Below, in pieces: positions 6,529-12,331 of a DNA stretch of 12,457 nt; the first letter of the stretch is position 1; each line of letters begins with the position of its first letter. The notes under the pieces are model-generated. The model worked only from the letters and a program-made list of their open reading frames with translations, searched no databases and was not told the DNA's origin. The DNA is taken from contig CAZNSG010000205.1 in the NCBI GenBank assembly GCA_964575715.1, positions 1 through 12,457 on the forward strand, written 5' to 3'. The position numbers and the translations under genes were made by a program. The stretch is from PNAI01 sp964575715 (GTDB lineage: Bacteria > Pseudomonadota > Alphaproteobacteria > Rhizobiales > Xanthobacteraceae).

Positions 6529-6718
6529 CCTCATGCTGCGGAGCGCCCCATAGCAGGCGCAGCCTGCGTATTCTTGGCTGCGATGGGCGCGTCTCGAAGC
6601 ATCGCAAGTCGGCTATAGCCGACTTGCGCACTCAAATATGCCGATCTCGGGTAAACCCGAGATCGGTGGCCGCCCATCCTTCGAGACGCCGACCTTCGGT
6701 CGGCTCCTCAGGATGAGG
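6529..6718. repeat. Composite inverted-repeat element between the convergent catabolic genes
   Basis: Outer arms CCTCATGCTGCGGAG (6529-6543) and CTCCTCAGGATGAGG (6704-6718), and inner arms GCGTCTCGAAG (6589-6599) and CTTCGAGACGC (6679-6689), are complementary. This is the common Rhizobiales intergenic repeat with a CTTCGAGACGC core. Two more blocks lie within it: a GCAGGC/GCCTGC hairpin (6553-6567) between CGCCCCAT and ATGGGCG, and the twin palindrome at 6603-6666. It fills the gap between the stops of the decarboxylase and racemase-like genes and could terminate both. Confidence 0.8.
6603..6666. repeat. Twin-palindrome element, copy A
   Basis: A perfect 26-bp palindrome with arms CGCAAGTCGGCTA (6603-6628), then a 12-nt spacer, then a 26-nt palindrome with arms CCGATCTCGGGT around AA (6641-6666). 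The second palindrome and its flanks (TGCC before, TGGCC after) are identical to copy B at 8949-8974. The first differs from copy B at the centre and outer ends. It sits inside the larger repeat at 6529-6718. Confidence 0.88.
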
Positions 6719-6730
6719 CGGTGAGGCGCA

Positions 6731-7837
6731 TCACATCCGATATTTCTCAACCGCCTTCTTGTTCCATTCAAGACCATTGCCCGGCCGATCGGGCAGCACG
6801 GCGTAGCCGTCCACGATGCGCAGCGGCTCGGCGAGAATTTTCTCGGCCCAATCGACCCATTCCAGCCAGTGGCAAGTGGGCGTTGCCGCCAGCAGATGCG
6901 CGCTCACCTCGGGAAACAGATGCGATGACATTGCGATGCCGTGCGAGGCGGCAAGCGCTGCGGCACGCTGCCAGCCGGTGACGCCGCCGATGCGCTCGAG
7001 ATCGGGCATGACATAATCCGCGGCACTTGCTGCGATGGCTGCGGCCATGGCAGCGCTCTCGGAAAAATTTTCTCCGATCTGAATTGGAGTTTTCAGTTCG
7101 CGCGCGAGCTTGGCGTTGCCGGCGTAATCGTCGTGCCGGATCGGCTCCTCGAGCCAGTAGATGCCTTCTTGATCGAGCGCATGCCCGCGCGCCAGCGCAT
7201 CCGTCACCGAGAGCGCCTGATTGTAATCGACCATGATGGCGATGTCGCTGCCGATGCGGCGGCGGACTGCGTGCAACGCCGCCAGATCTTCCTTGAGCGT
7301 CGGATAGCCGAGGCGGAGTTTTACCGCGCGGAATCCCGCCGTCAGCTTCTCCGCCTCGTCGGCGAGCGCGGACGCCGCCATCAGGCCAAGGCCGCAGGAA
7401 TTGTACGCCGGTATGCGTTTTGGCTTTGCGCCGAGAAGGCTTGCGAGCGGCATGCCGGCCGCTTGCGCGAGCGCGTCCCAGCACGCCACATCGAAGCCCG
7501 ACATCGCCATGCGCACGATGCCCTGCACGCCGATCAAGGCGAACCGCTTGGAAAGCTTGCTCCACAGATCGACCGGCGCTAAGCGCTCGCCCTTGGTCAC
7601 GCGCAAGACCTCGTCCAGGAACGTGGCAACGGCGGATGCCGCCTCGCGCACATAACAGAACAAGTAGGCGCGGCCGGTGATGCCCTCCTCGGTTTCCAGG
7701 TCGAGGAGCAGGAAGGCGGCCTTGGTGATGGCGCCCCGGCTGGTACCGAGCGGAATGGACATTGGCAGTTCGACGGCGGTGCTGCTAAGCCCGCGGACCG
7801 TGAGGATGGGGGCGGATTTCGTCGATTGCGCAATCAT
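6731..7837 (-). CDS. Mandelate racemase-like enolase-superfamily enzyme
   Basis: A 368-residue member of the mandelate racemase (MR) subgroup: capping domain, then a beta-barrel that abstracts a proton alpha to a carboxylate using Mg2+. Compared from memory with Pseudomonas putida MR, all catalytic positions line up with one constant offset of 9. They are K173 (MR K164), D204, E230 and E256 (metal ligands 195, 221, 247), D279 (270), H306 (297) and E326 (317). The exception is R175, which replaces the second catalytic lysine K166 (AVKLRLGYP versus AVKTKIGYP). VDYNQ, MSSHLF, SAHLLAATPT and HWLE are near-identical. So it is a true MR homologue with changed acid/base chemistry; substrate not predictable, an aryl 2-hydroxyacid is plausible. 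ATG at 7837 has GGAG 6 nt upstream; a GTG at 7876 is in frame but lacks an SD. Confidence 0.88.
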   Translation of the reverse strand: MIAQSTKSAPILTVRGLSSTAVELPMSIPLGTSRGAITKAAFLLLDLETEEGITGRAYLFCYVREAASAVATFLDEVLRVTKGERLAPVDLWSKLSKRFALIGVQGIVRMAMSGFDVACWDALAQAAGMPLASLLGAKPKRIPAYNSCGLGLMAASALADEAEKLTAGFRAVKLRLGYPTLKEDLAALHAVRRRIGSDIAIMVDYNQALSVTDALARGHALDQEGIYWLEEPIRHDDYAGNAKLARELKTPIQIGENFSESAAMAAAIAASAADYVMPDLERIGGVTGWQRAAALAASHGIAMSSHLFPEVSAHLLAATPTCHWLEWVDWAEKILAEPLRIVDGYAVLPDRPGNGLEWNKKAVEKYRM

Positions 7838-7838
7838 G

Positions 7839-7860
7839 TAATGCTCCAGTAATGCTCCAG
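7839..7860 (-). repeat. Tandem 11-bp duplication carrying the SD of the racemase-like gene
   Basis: On the minus strand CTGGAGCATTA occurs twice without a gap (7860-7850 and 7849-7839), directly before the ATG at 7837. Each copy carries TGGAG. The second is at normal SD distance, the first is 11 nt too far. It looks like a recent slip duplication. Confidence 0.85.
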
Positions 7861-7866
7861 CCGGGC

Positions 7867-7925
7867 GGATTACCAAATCGTAACCAGATGCCCTTGGTAT
7901 CCATTTTGGCTCAAATTTACAGCAA
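7867..7925 (-). promoter_or_regulatory. Candidate promoter and operator of the racemase-like gene
   Basis: On the minus strand TTGCTG (7925-7920) and GATACC (7901-7896) are spaced 18 nt, a possible -35/-10. The -10 overlaps one arm of an imperfect inverted repeat, GGATTACCAA (7867-7876) and TTGGTATCC (7894-7902), as an operator would. The TTGGTAT/ATACCAA type recalls GntR/FadR-family sites, but no regulator gene is present. Weak -10; treat as a hint. Confidence 0.3.
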
Positions 7926-7927
7926 TT

Positions 7928-7956
7928 CTTGAAAGCTTAACCCTCCCTGCCCATAT
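7928..7956 (+). promoter_or_regulatory. Heat-shock sigma factor (RpoH) promoter for hsp20
   Basis: CTTGAAA (7928-7934), a 15-nt spacer, then CCCATAT (7950-7956), an almost perfect match to the sigma-32 consensus CTTGAAA/CCCCATNT. Transcription would start near 7963, which gives an 80-nt leader that begins just before the first hairpin of the thermometer. Confidence 0.88.
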
Positions 7957-7962
7957 TCAAAT

Positions 7963-8042
7963 TGACCGTCGCGTAATGAATCGCCCGGCGGTTGGGACGC
8001 CAAACGGGTCCCGTCAAAGTCGCTTCAGCTGAGGGCTTTGAG
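7963..8042 (+). promoter_or_regulatory. ROSE-like RNA thermometer in the hsp20 leader
   Basis: Three consecutive hairpins fill the leader: ACCGTCG/CGGCGGT (7965-7992), GGGAC/GTCCC (7994-8012) and a last one at 8016-8039. In the last, AAAGTC (8016-8021) pairs with GGCTTT (8034-8039), G8022 is bulged, and CTT (8023-8025) pairs with GAG (8031-8033), closing a 5-nt loop. This buries the SD (GAGGG, 8031-8035). The strand opposite the SD reads UCGCU (8020-8024), matching the ROSE signature U(U/C)GCU with its bulged G. ROSE elements melt at heat-shock temperature and free the SD of rhizobial small heat-shock genes. Pairing worked out by hand. Confidence 0.82.
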
Positions 8043-8468
8043 ATGTCGCGTGTTCCGTCGCTATCCAGTCCGTTCCTTATCGGCTTCGATGAGATCGAGC
8101 GTGCGCTCGATCGCGTCTCCAAGGCGGCCGACGGCTATCCTCCCTACAACATCGAGCGGCTTGCGCGAGACGAGAAGAGCCCCGAGCGCATGCGCATCAC
8201 GCTTGCGGTCGCCGGCTTCACGCTCGATCAGCTCGAAGTCTCGGTTGACGAAAAAGAGCTGGTCATCCGCGGACGTCAGGCGGAGGACAAGAGCCGGCAA
8301 TATCTCCATCGCGGCATCGCCGCGCGTCAGTTCCAGCGCACCTTCGTGCTGGCCGACGGCATGGCGGTGCTGGGAGCCGATCTAAGGAATGGACTGCTGT
8401 CCGTTGACCTTGCGCGCCCGGAAGCGGCGCGGATGGTGCGGACGGTCCAGATCACGGAATACGAGTGA
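8043..8468 (+). CDS. Small heat-shock protein, Hsp20/alpha-crystallin family
   Basis: ATP-independent chaperone that holds unfolding proteins in the cytosol. The 141-residue product has a short N-terminal arm (MSRVPSLSSPFLIGFDEIERALDRV), then YPPYNIE opening the alpha-crystallin domain (about 34-125). Within it are RITLAVAGF, ELVIRGRQ, YLHRGIAARQFQRTFVLAD and the A-x-x-x-NGLLSVDL strand. A VQI tail stands for the C-terminal I-x-I motif. Start: ATG at 8043 with GAGGG 7 nt upstream, the SD masked by the leader hairpin; an upstream in-frame ATG-like start at 7992 falls inside the thermometer and has no SD. Dual control by RpoH and RNA thermometer is predicted. The DUF1150 gene follows after 48 bp, an alphaproteobacterial pairing. 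Confidence 0.95.
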   Translation: MSRVPSLSSPFLIGFDEIERALDRVSKAADGYPPYNIERLARDEKSPERMRITLAVAGFTLDQLEVSVDEKELVIRGRQAEDKSRQYLHRGIAARQFQRTFVLADGMAVLGADLRNGLLSVDLARPEAARMVRTVQITEYE

Positions 8469-8516
8469 ACGTGTAATCGGTCTCGACCGAGCATAGTATG
8501 AAAGGAGTCGAGAGCC

Positions 8517-8804
8517 ATGAAAAACGAAATGAAAAACACAGCGAAGAACGAACTTGAGATTGGACATCCCCTGATGTCGCCGCAGGCTTTCGCCGTGCTC
8601 GGCGGAGGCAAGATCGCCTATGTGAAACCAATCCGCTCGGAGGACGTGCACAACCTCTACCCCGAGGCGCCGGAAATGCAGCCGGGCTTGCGCCTGTTCG
8701 CGCTGCATGCCGCGGACGGCACGCCGATCCTCGTCACCGACAGCCGCGAGGCGGCGGTGGCAAACGCGCGCTCACACGAGCTCGAAACGGTGAGCGTGCA
8801 TTAA
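8517..8804 (+). CDS. DUF1150 family protein
   Basis: Function unknown. The 95-residue protein carries the family core: LMSPQAFAVLGGGKIAYVKPI, then SEDVHNLYPEAPEMQPGLRLFAL, then AADGTPILVTDSREAAVANARSHELETVSVH at the C-terminus. The Lys/Asn-rich first 17 residues are variable. No signal peptide or transmembrane segment. ATG at 8517 is preceded by AGGAG about 10 nt upstream. It lies 48 bp behind hsp20 with no terminator between, so heat-induced co-transcription and a role linked to proteostasis are reasonable inferences. Its TAA (8802-8804) touches the end of the inverted-repeat element that fills the gap to ptsN. Confidence 0.92.
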   Translation: MKNEMKNTAKNELEIGHPLMSPQAFAVLGGGKIAYVKPIRSEDVHNLYPEAPEMQPGLRLFALHAADGTPILVTDSREAAVANARSHELETVSVH

Positions 8805-9015
8805 TACCAACACTCACAATTCGTCATTCCGGCCGAGCCGCTTTAGCGGCGAGGGCCGGAATCCATAACCACCGACCGTGATTATGGATTCCGGGCTCGC
8901 GGGCTTCGCACCCAAGTCGGCTGTAGCCGACTTGGGTCGTATCACTTGCCGATCTCGGGTAAACCCGAGATCGGTGGCCCCGGAATGACGAGTCGAAATT
9001 TTTGCGGGTTGGTAT
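8804..9015. repeat. 212-bp inverted-repeat element between DUF1150 and ptsN
   Basis: Ends ATACCAAC (8804-8811) and GTTGGTAT (9008-9015) are perfect inverted repeats. Next come CGTCATTCCGG (8822-8832) and CCGGAATGACG (8980-8990). Inside lie a GCCGC-TTTA-GCGGC hairpin (8837-8850) and the pair GGAATCCATAA (8858-8868) / TTATGGATTCC (8882-8892). The CGTCATTCCGG and GGAATCCATAA modules are a common Bradyrhizobium-type repeat. A twin palindrome (8910-8974) is embedded near the right arm. The element spans exactly from one stop codon to the other of two convergent genes and probably terminates both. Confidence 0.85.
8910..8974. repeat. Twin-palindrome element, copy B
   Basis: A 28-nt palindrome with 13-bp arms ACCCAAGTCGGCT around GT (8910-8937), an 11-nt spacer, then a 26-nt palindrome with arms CCGATCTCGGGT around AA (8949-8974). 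The second unit is identical to that of copy A at 6641-6666, about 2.3 kb away. It interrupts the right part of the repeat at 8804-9015, just before the CCGGAATGACG arm. Confidence 0.88.
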
Positions 9016-9476
9016 CAAGCGGCGGAAGCCGATTGCAGCGCGAGCACCGTGTAGAGCGAATCCGCGTCGCGCGATTCGCGCAGCCGGTGAACAATCTCGG
9101 GATCGCGAAGAAGGCGCGCGACGCGCGCGAGCGCCTTGAGATGGTCGGCGCCGGCGCCTTCGGGCGCCAGCAGCAGGAAAATCAGATCGACCGGCTGGTT
9201 GTCGAGGGATTCGAAATCGATGGCCCGGTCGAGGCGGGCGAACAGGCCGAACAGTTTGCCGAGCTTGGGCAATTTGCCGTGCGGAATGGCAACGCCGTTG
9301 CCGACCCCGGTCGAGCCGAGCTTCTCGCGCTGCAGCAGAATTTCGAGAATCTCGCGCTCGCTCTGGCCGGTAAGCGCAGCCGCCTTGGCCGCGAGTTCCG
9401 TAATCGCCTGCTTCTTGCTGTTGACCTTCAGCGCCGGAATGACTGCGTTCGGCACGACGAGATCGCTAAGCGGCAT
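9015..9476 (-). CDS. ptsN: PTS IIA-like nitrogen regulatory protein (EIIA-Ntr)
   Basis: Cytosolic phosphoprotein of the nitrogen phosphotransferase system (EI-Ntr, NPr, EIIA-Ntr). It does not transport sugar but adjusts potassium, nitrogen and carbon responses through its phosphorylation state. The 153-residue product has the EIIA-Ntr core GSTGVGNGVAIPHGK with the phosphorylated histidine at H66. The later FARLDRAIDFESLDNQPVDLIFLLLAP and HLKALARVARLLRD are typical. Length is normal. ATG at 9476 starts the conserved MPLSDLV; the SD is weak (GGACGG about 4 nt away). It is separated from hpf by 246 bp, so it likely has its own promoter. Same neighbourhood rpoN-hpf-ptsN as in most proteobacteria. 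Its TGA lies on the end of the repeat at 8804-9015. Confidence 0.96.
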   Translation of the reverse strand: MPLSDLVVPNAVIPALKVNSKKQAITELAAKAAALTGQSEREILEILLQREKLGSTGVGNGVAIPHGKLPKLGKLFGLFARLDRAIDFESLDNQPVDLIFLLLAPEGAGADHLKALARVARLLRDPEIVHRLRESRDADSLYTVLALQSASAA

Positions 9477-9621
9477 GGAACCGTCCGGAGGTCGGGAATC
9501 GACTCATACTGGCTGGGATTCGCGGAACATAAGGACCGCGTGGGCGACCGTCAATGGCCGCCGGCACCCACCCCACCCGGGAAACGAACCGCGATGTTGC
9601 GGCGCAATAGCGGCGGAGCCT

Positions 9622-9658
9622 AGAGCAAGATCGTTTCAGATTGACTCGGTGTTGCTCT
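9622..9658. repeat. Short inverted repeat in the ptsN-hpf gap
   Basis: AGAGCAA (9622-9628) and TTGCTCT (9652-9658) flank a 23-nt segment starting GATCGTTTCAGATT. Repeats beginning TAGAGCAAGATC or TAGAGCATGATC are widespread in Rhizobiales genomes. The rest of the 246-bp gap (9477-9722) shows an AT-rich patch at 9684-9710 but no promoter I would defend. Confidence 0.55.
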
Positions 9659-9722
9659 GGCGGCGACAGCCCGAATGATGAGTCAAAATACATAAGGATT
9701 AAGTATAAGCGTGCTTCGCGCG

Positions 9723-10319
9723 CTACGTCCGCCCGCCGTCGAGCGCCGGCGGATCGATCCATCCGATGTGTCCGTCGGCGCGGCGGTAGACGATATTGAT
9801 GCGGCCGTGCCCGGCATGGCGGAACACCACGACCGGGGTGCCGGTGAGATCGAGTTCCATCACCGCCTCGCTCACCGAGAGCCGTTTGAGCGCGGTGGCC
9901 GCCTCGGCGACGATCACCGGATTGAACGCGGTGACCTCCTCGTCGCTGTCATGGCCGGGCGTGGTGATGACATAGCTCGGTGCGGAGACGACCGGCGCGG
10001 CAACCTCATGGTTATTGGCGCGCACGTGATGTTCTTTCAGCCGGCTCTTGTAGCGGCGCAGGCGCTTCTCGATGCGGAGCGCGGCCTGGTCGGCGCTGTC
10101 ATAGGGGTCCGCCGCCTGCGCATCGGCATGCAGGGTGATGCCGGAATCAAGATGCAAGGCGCACTCGGTGCGGAAGCCAAATCCATCGCGACCGATGGTG
10201 ACGTGCCCGGAATAACCGCCGTCAAAAAATTTGCCCATCGCCTCGGCAATCCGCGTGTTGATGCGCTCGCGCAAGGCCTCGCCCACGTCGATATTCTTCC
10301 CCGACACGCGAAATGGCAT
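9723..10319 (-). CDS. hpf: Ribosome hibernation promoting factor, long form (HPF/RaiA family)
   Basis: Binds the 30S decoding region in stationary phase or stress and, in the long form, dimerises 70S ribosomes into inactive 100S particles. The 198-residue product has an N-terminal RaiA domain (MPFRVSGKNIDVGEALRERINTRI through about 105) with the basic LRRYKSRLKEHH helix. A variable linker leads to the C-terminal dimerisation domain (about 130-192: PVIVAEAATALKRLSVSEAVMELDLTGTPVVVFRHAGHGRINIVYRRADGHIGWIDP). The ATG at 10319 has an excellent GGAGG SD (6 nt spacing); an upstream in-frame start at 10349 is not needed. It follows rpoN after 51 bp, likely one transcript. Confidence 0.96.
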   Translation of the reverse strand: MPFRVSGKNIDVGEALRERINTRIAEAMGKFFDGGYSGHVTIGRDGFGFRTECALHLDSGITLHADAQAADPYDSADQAALRIEKRLRRYKSRLKEHHVRANNHEVAAPVVSAPSYVITTPGHDSDEEVTAFNPVIVAEAATALKRLSVSEAVMELDLTGTPVVVFRHAGHGRINIVYRRADGHIGWIDPPALDGGRT

Positions 10320-10370
10320 GGTTTCCTCCGGATTTCCTGTCGGCCGCAAACGTGACCAGGTTAAATTCAG

Positions 10371-11942
10371 TTATGAACCGCTTTCGCTTGCGTCAAGGCG
10401 CATCGATGCCGCTTCCGGTAAAGACGCGGCGGCGCGCTGGCTCTGCTTGTCGCGGCGGCGCTGGACCGAGGACGGGATACGCATGGCTTCGCGGTATTTC
10501 GCGACCGTGCGGCGGGCGATTTCAATGCCGGCCGCGCGCAGTTTTTCCACGATGGTATCGTCGGACAAAACGTCACGCGGGTTTTCGGTTTCGATCAATT
10601 GCTTGATGTGATCGCGCACGGCCGCCGCCGAATGCGCCGCGCCGCCGTCGGAGGCCGCGATCGAGGAGGTGAAAAAATATTTCAGTTCAAAAATGCCGCG
10701 GCTGGTCGCCATGTACTTGTTGGCGGTGACGCGCGAGACCGTGGACTCGTGCATGCTGATGGCATCCGCGACGGTCTTGAGATTGAGCGGGCGCAGATGG
10801 CGAACACCATAGGCAAAAAAGCCATCCTGCTGGCGCACAATCTCGCTCGCGACCTTGAGGATCGTCTTGGCGCGCTGATCGAGCGCGCGGATGAGCCAGG
10901 TGGCGGATTGCAGCGATTCGACGAGATAGGCCTTGTCCTTGGCGTTGGCGGCGCCCTTGGAAACCTCGGCATAGTAGGCCTGGTTGACCAGCACCTTGGG
11001 CAGCGTGTCGGAATTGAGTTCGATCGCGAAGCCGCCATTGGAGCCGGAACGCACGAACACGTCGGGCACGATGGGTTGCACCAGGGTCGAGCCGAACGCG
11101 AGCCCGGGCTTGGGATTGAGATGGCGGATCTCCGCGATCATCTCGGCCAGGTCCTCCTCGCCGACGCCGCAGATCTTGCGCAGCGCCGCGAGGTCGCGCT
11201 TGGCGAGCAGATCGAGATGGGCGACCAGCGCGGCCATCGCCGGGTCGAAGCGGTCGCGCTCTTTGAGCTGGATGGCAAGGCATTCGGCGAGGTTGCGCGC
11301 GCAAACGCCCGAGGGATCGAAGCCTTGCAGGATGGCAAGCACGGATTCGATCTCGGCGGGGGGGGCGCCTAGTTTTTCGCCGGCGGCGGCAAGATCGCCG
11401 ACGATGTAACCAGCCTCGTCGACAAGATCGATCAAATATTGCCCGATCATGCGCCGAACCGGATCGGAGATCGCCAAAATCAGCTGCGCGGCGAGATGGT
11501 CGGCAAGGGTGGTTTGGGCGGAGACAAAGGCCTCCAGATTATACTCGCTGTCCTGCTGCCCGCCGGCGCCGACGCCGCTCCATTGCGAAGAGAAGGGCTG
11601 TGCGTCCGCGCCCGGCGGCGGCTGGCTGGCATCTTCCGGATAAACATTCTCCAAATCGGTGCCGAGCCCGCCCTCGATGGCGCTGCGGCTGACCTCAAGC
11701 TCCGGCCCGATCAAATCGCCGGAACTGGCTTCGTCCGAGACCGCGATCTCCGGCGGTTGCTCGGGCGCCAGGGGTTCGCCGTCGCCCGCACGCTCCAGCA
11801 GGGGGTTGCATTCGAGCTCGCCTTCCACATAGGCGGCGAGATCCAGGTTTGAGAGCTGCAGCAGCTTGATGGCCTGCATCAGCTGCGGCGTCATCACGAG
11901 CGCCTGGCTCTGCCGCATTTGCAGTTTCGGCATCAGCGCCAT
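10371..11942 (-). CDS. rpoN: RNA polymerase sigma-54 factor
   Basis: Directs core polymerase to -24/-12 promoters and needs AAA+ activators; in these bacteria it controls nitrogen use and, where present, nitrogen fixation. The 523-residue product has the Gln/Leu-rich activator region (QSQALVMTPQLMQAIKLLQLSNLDL, 11-35), an acidic region II (about 50-135), the core-binding part with LQGFDPSGVCARNLAECLAIQL (205-226), a helix-turn-helix (LKTVADAISMHESTVSRVTANKY, 388-410) and an intact RpoN box ARRTVAKYRE (476-485). A Ser/Ala-rich tail of 38 residues follows. ATG at 11942 gives the usual MAL start; the SD is poor (GTGGAC). A candidate sigma-54 promoter lies 43 bp upstream. The lptB gene, normally just upstream in this order, is absent. 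Confidence 0.98.
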   Translation of the reverse strand: MALMPKLQMRQSQALVMTPQLMQAIKLLQLSNLDLAAYVEGELECNPLLERAGDGEPLAPEQPPEIAVSDEASSGDLIGPELEVSRSAIEGGLGTDLENVYPEDASQPPPGADAQPFSSQWSGVGAGGQQDSEYNLEAFVSAQTTLADHLAAQLILAISDPVRRMIGQYLIDLVDEAGYIVGDLAAAGEKLGAPPAEIESVLAILQGFDPSGVCARNLAECLAIQLKERDRFDPAMAALVAHLDLLAKRDLAALRKICGVGEEDLAEMIAEIRHLNPKPGLAFGSTLVQPIVPDVFVRSGSNGGFAIELNSDTLPKVLVNQAYYAEVSKGAANAKDKAYLVESLQSATWLIRALDQRAKTILKVASEIVRQQDGFFAYGVRHLRPLNLKTVADAISMHESTVSRVTANKYMATSRGIFELKYFFTSSIAASDGGAAHSAAAVRDHIKQLIETENPRDVLSDDTIVEKLRAAGIEIARRTVAKYREAMRIPSSVQRRRDKQSQRAAASLPEAASMRLDASESGS

Positions 11943-11984
11943 GGGTCCACGCGAGTTGGTCCGGTTCTTGCTTATCCGTTTCCG

Positions 11985-12000
11985 GGCAAGCTGTACACCA
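11985..12000 (-). promoter_or_regulatory. Candidate sigma-54 (-24/-12) promoter of rpoN
   Basis: On the minus strand TGGTGT-N5-TTGCC (12000-11985) keeps the invariant GG and GC at the exact spacing of the consensus TGGCAC-N5-TTGCA. Transcription would begin near 11974, about 32 nt before the rpoN ATG. Three or four less conserved bases deviate, and one such site can arise by chance, so this is suggestive only. Confidence 0.42.
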
Positions 12001-12243
12001 AATCGCTATGGCAGTCGTTAACGCCTCCGGCGCCCGTAAACGGGGCTGAAATTTGGGCAATCCCTTCGACTTTTTCGCCGCTTCCAGCCCGGGCCTGATA
12101 TTGACCCTGTTCTTCGCCCCTGATCTCGCCTTGCCCGGCTAAGCCGGGTTGCCTCGCTGCGCCAACGCATGAAGCGATCAACGACCGCCGCTCTGCGCCG
12201 AAAGCGACGGAGTGCGCGGCGACGTGGGGTGCCAAGAGCGACA
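12001..12243. other. Upstream of rpoN: no gene seen
   Basis: About 240 bp without a supportable coding region. It contains one palindrome, CCCGGCT-A-AGCCGGG (12134-12148), and otherwise GC-rich sequence. I looked on the minus strand for the end of an lptB-like ABC ATPase, the usual neighbour of rpoN, and found no such motif. Confidence 0.5.
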
Positions 12244-12331
12244 GTAGCCCGGATGAGCGCAGCGACATCCGGGAACAGCCGAGAATGAAGGCACCTTTGG
12301 CCCCGGATTTCGCTGTGCTCATCCGGGCTAC
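12244..12331. repeat. 88-bp inverted repeat, Rhizobiales GTAGCCCGGATGAGC type
   Basis: Perfect 15-bp arms GTAGCCCGGATGAGC (12244-12258) and GCTCATCCGGGCTAC (12317-12331). A second nested pair follows, CAGCGACATCCGGG (12260-12273) against CCCCGGATTTCGCTG (12301-12315). This is a familiar intergenic repeat of Bradyrhizobium-like genomes. Confidence 0.88.
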
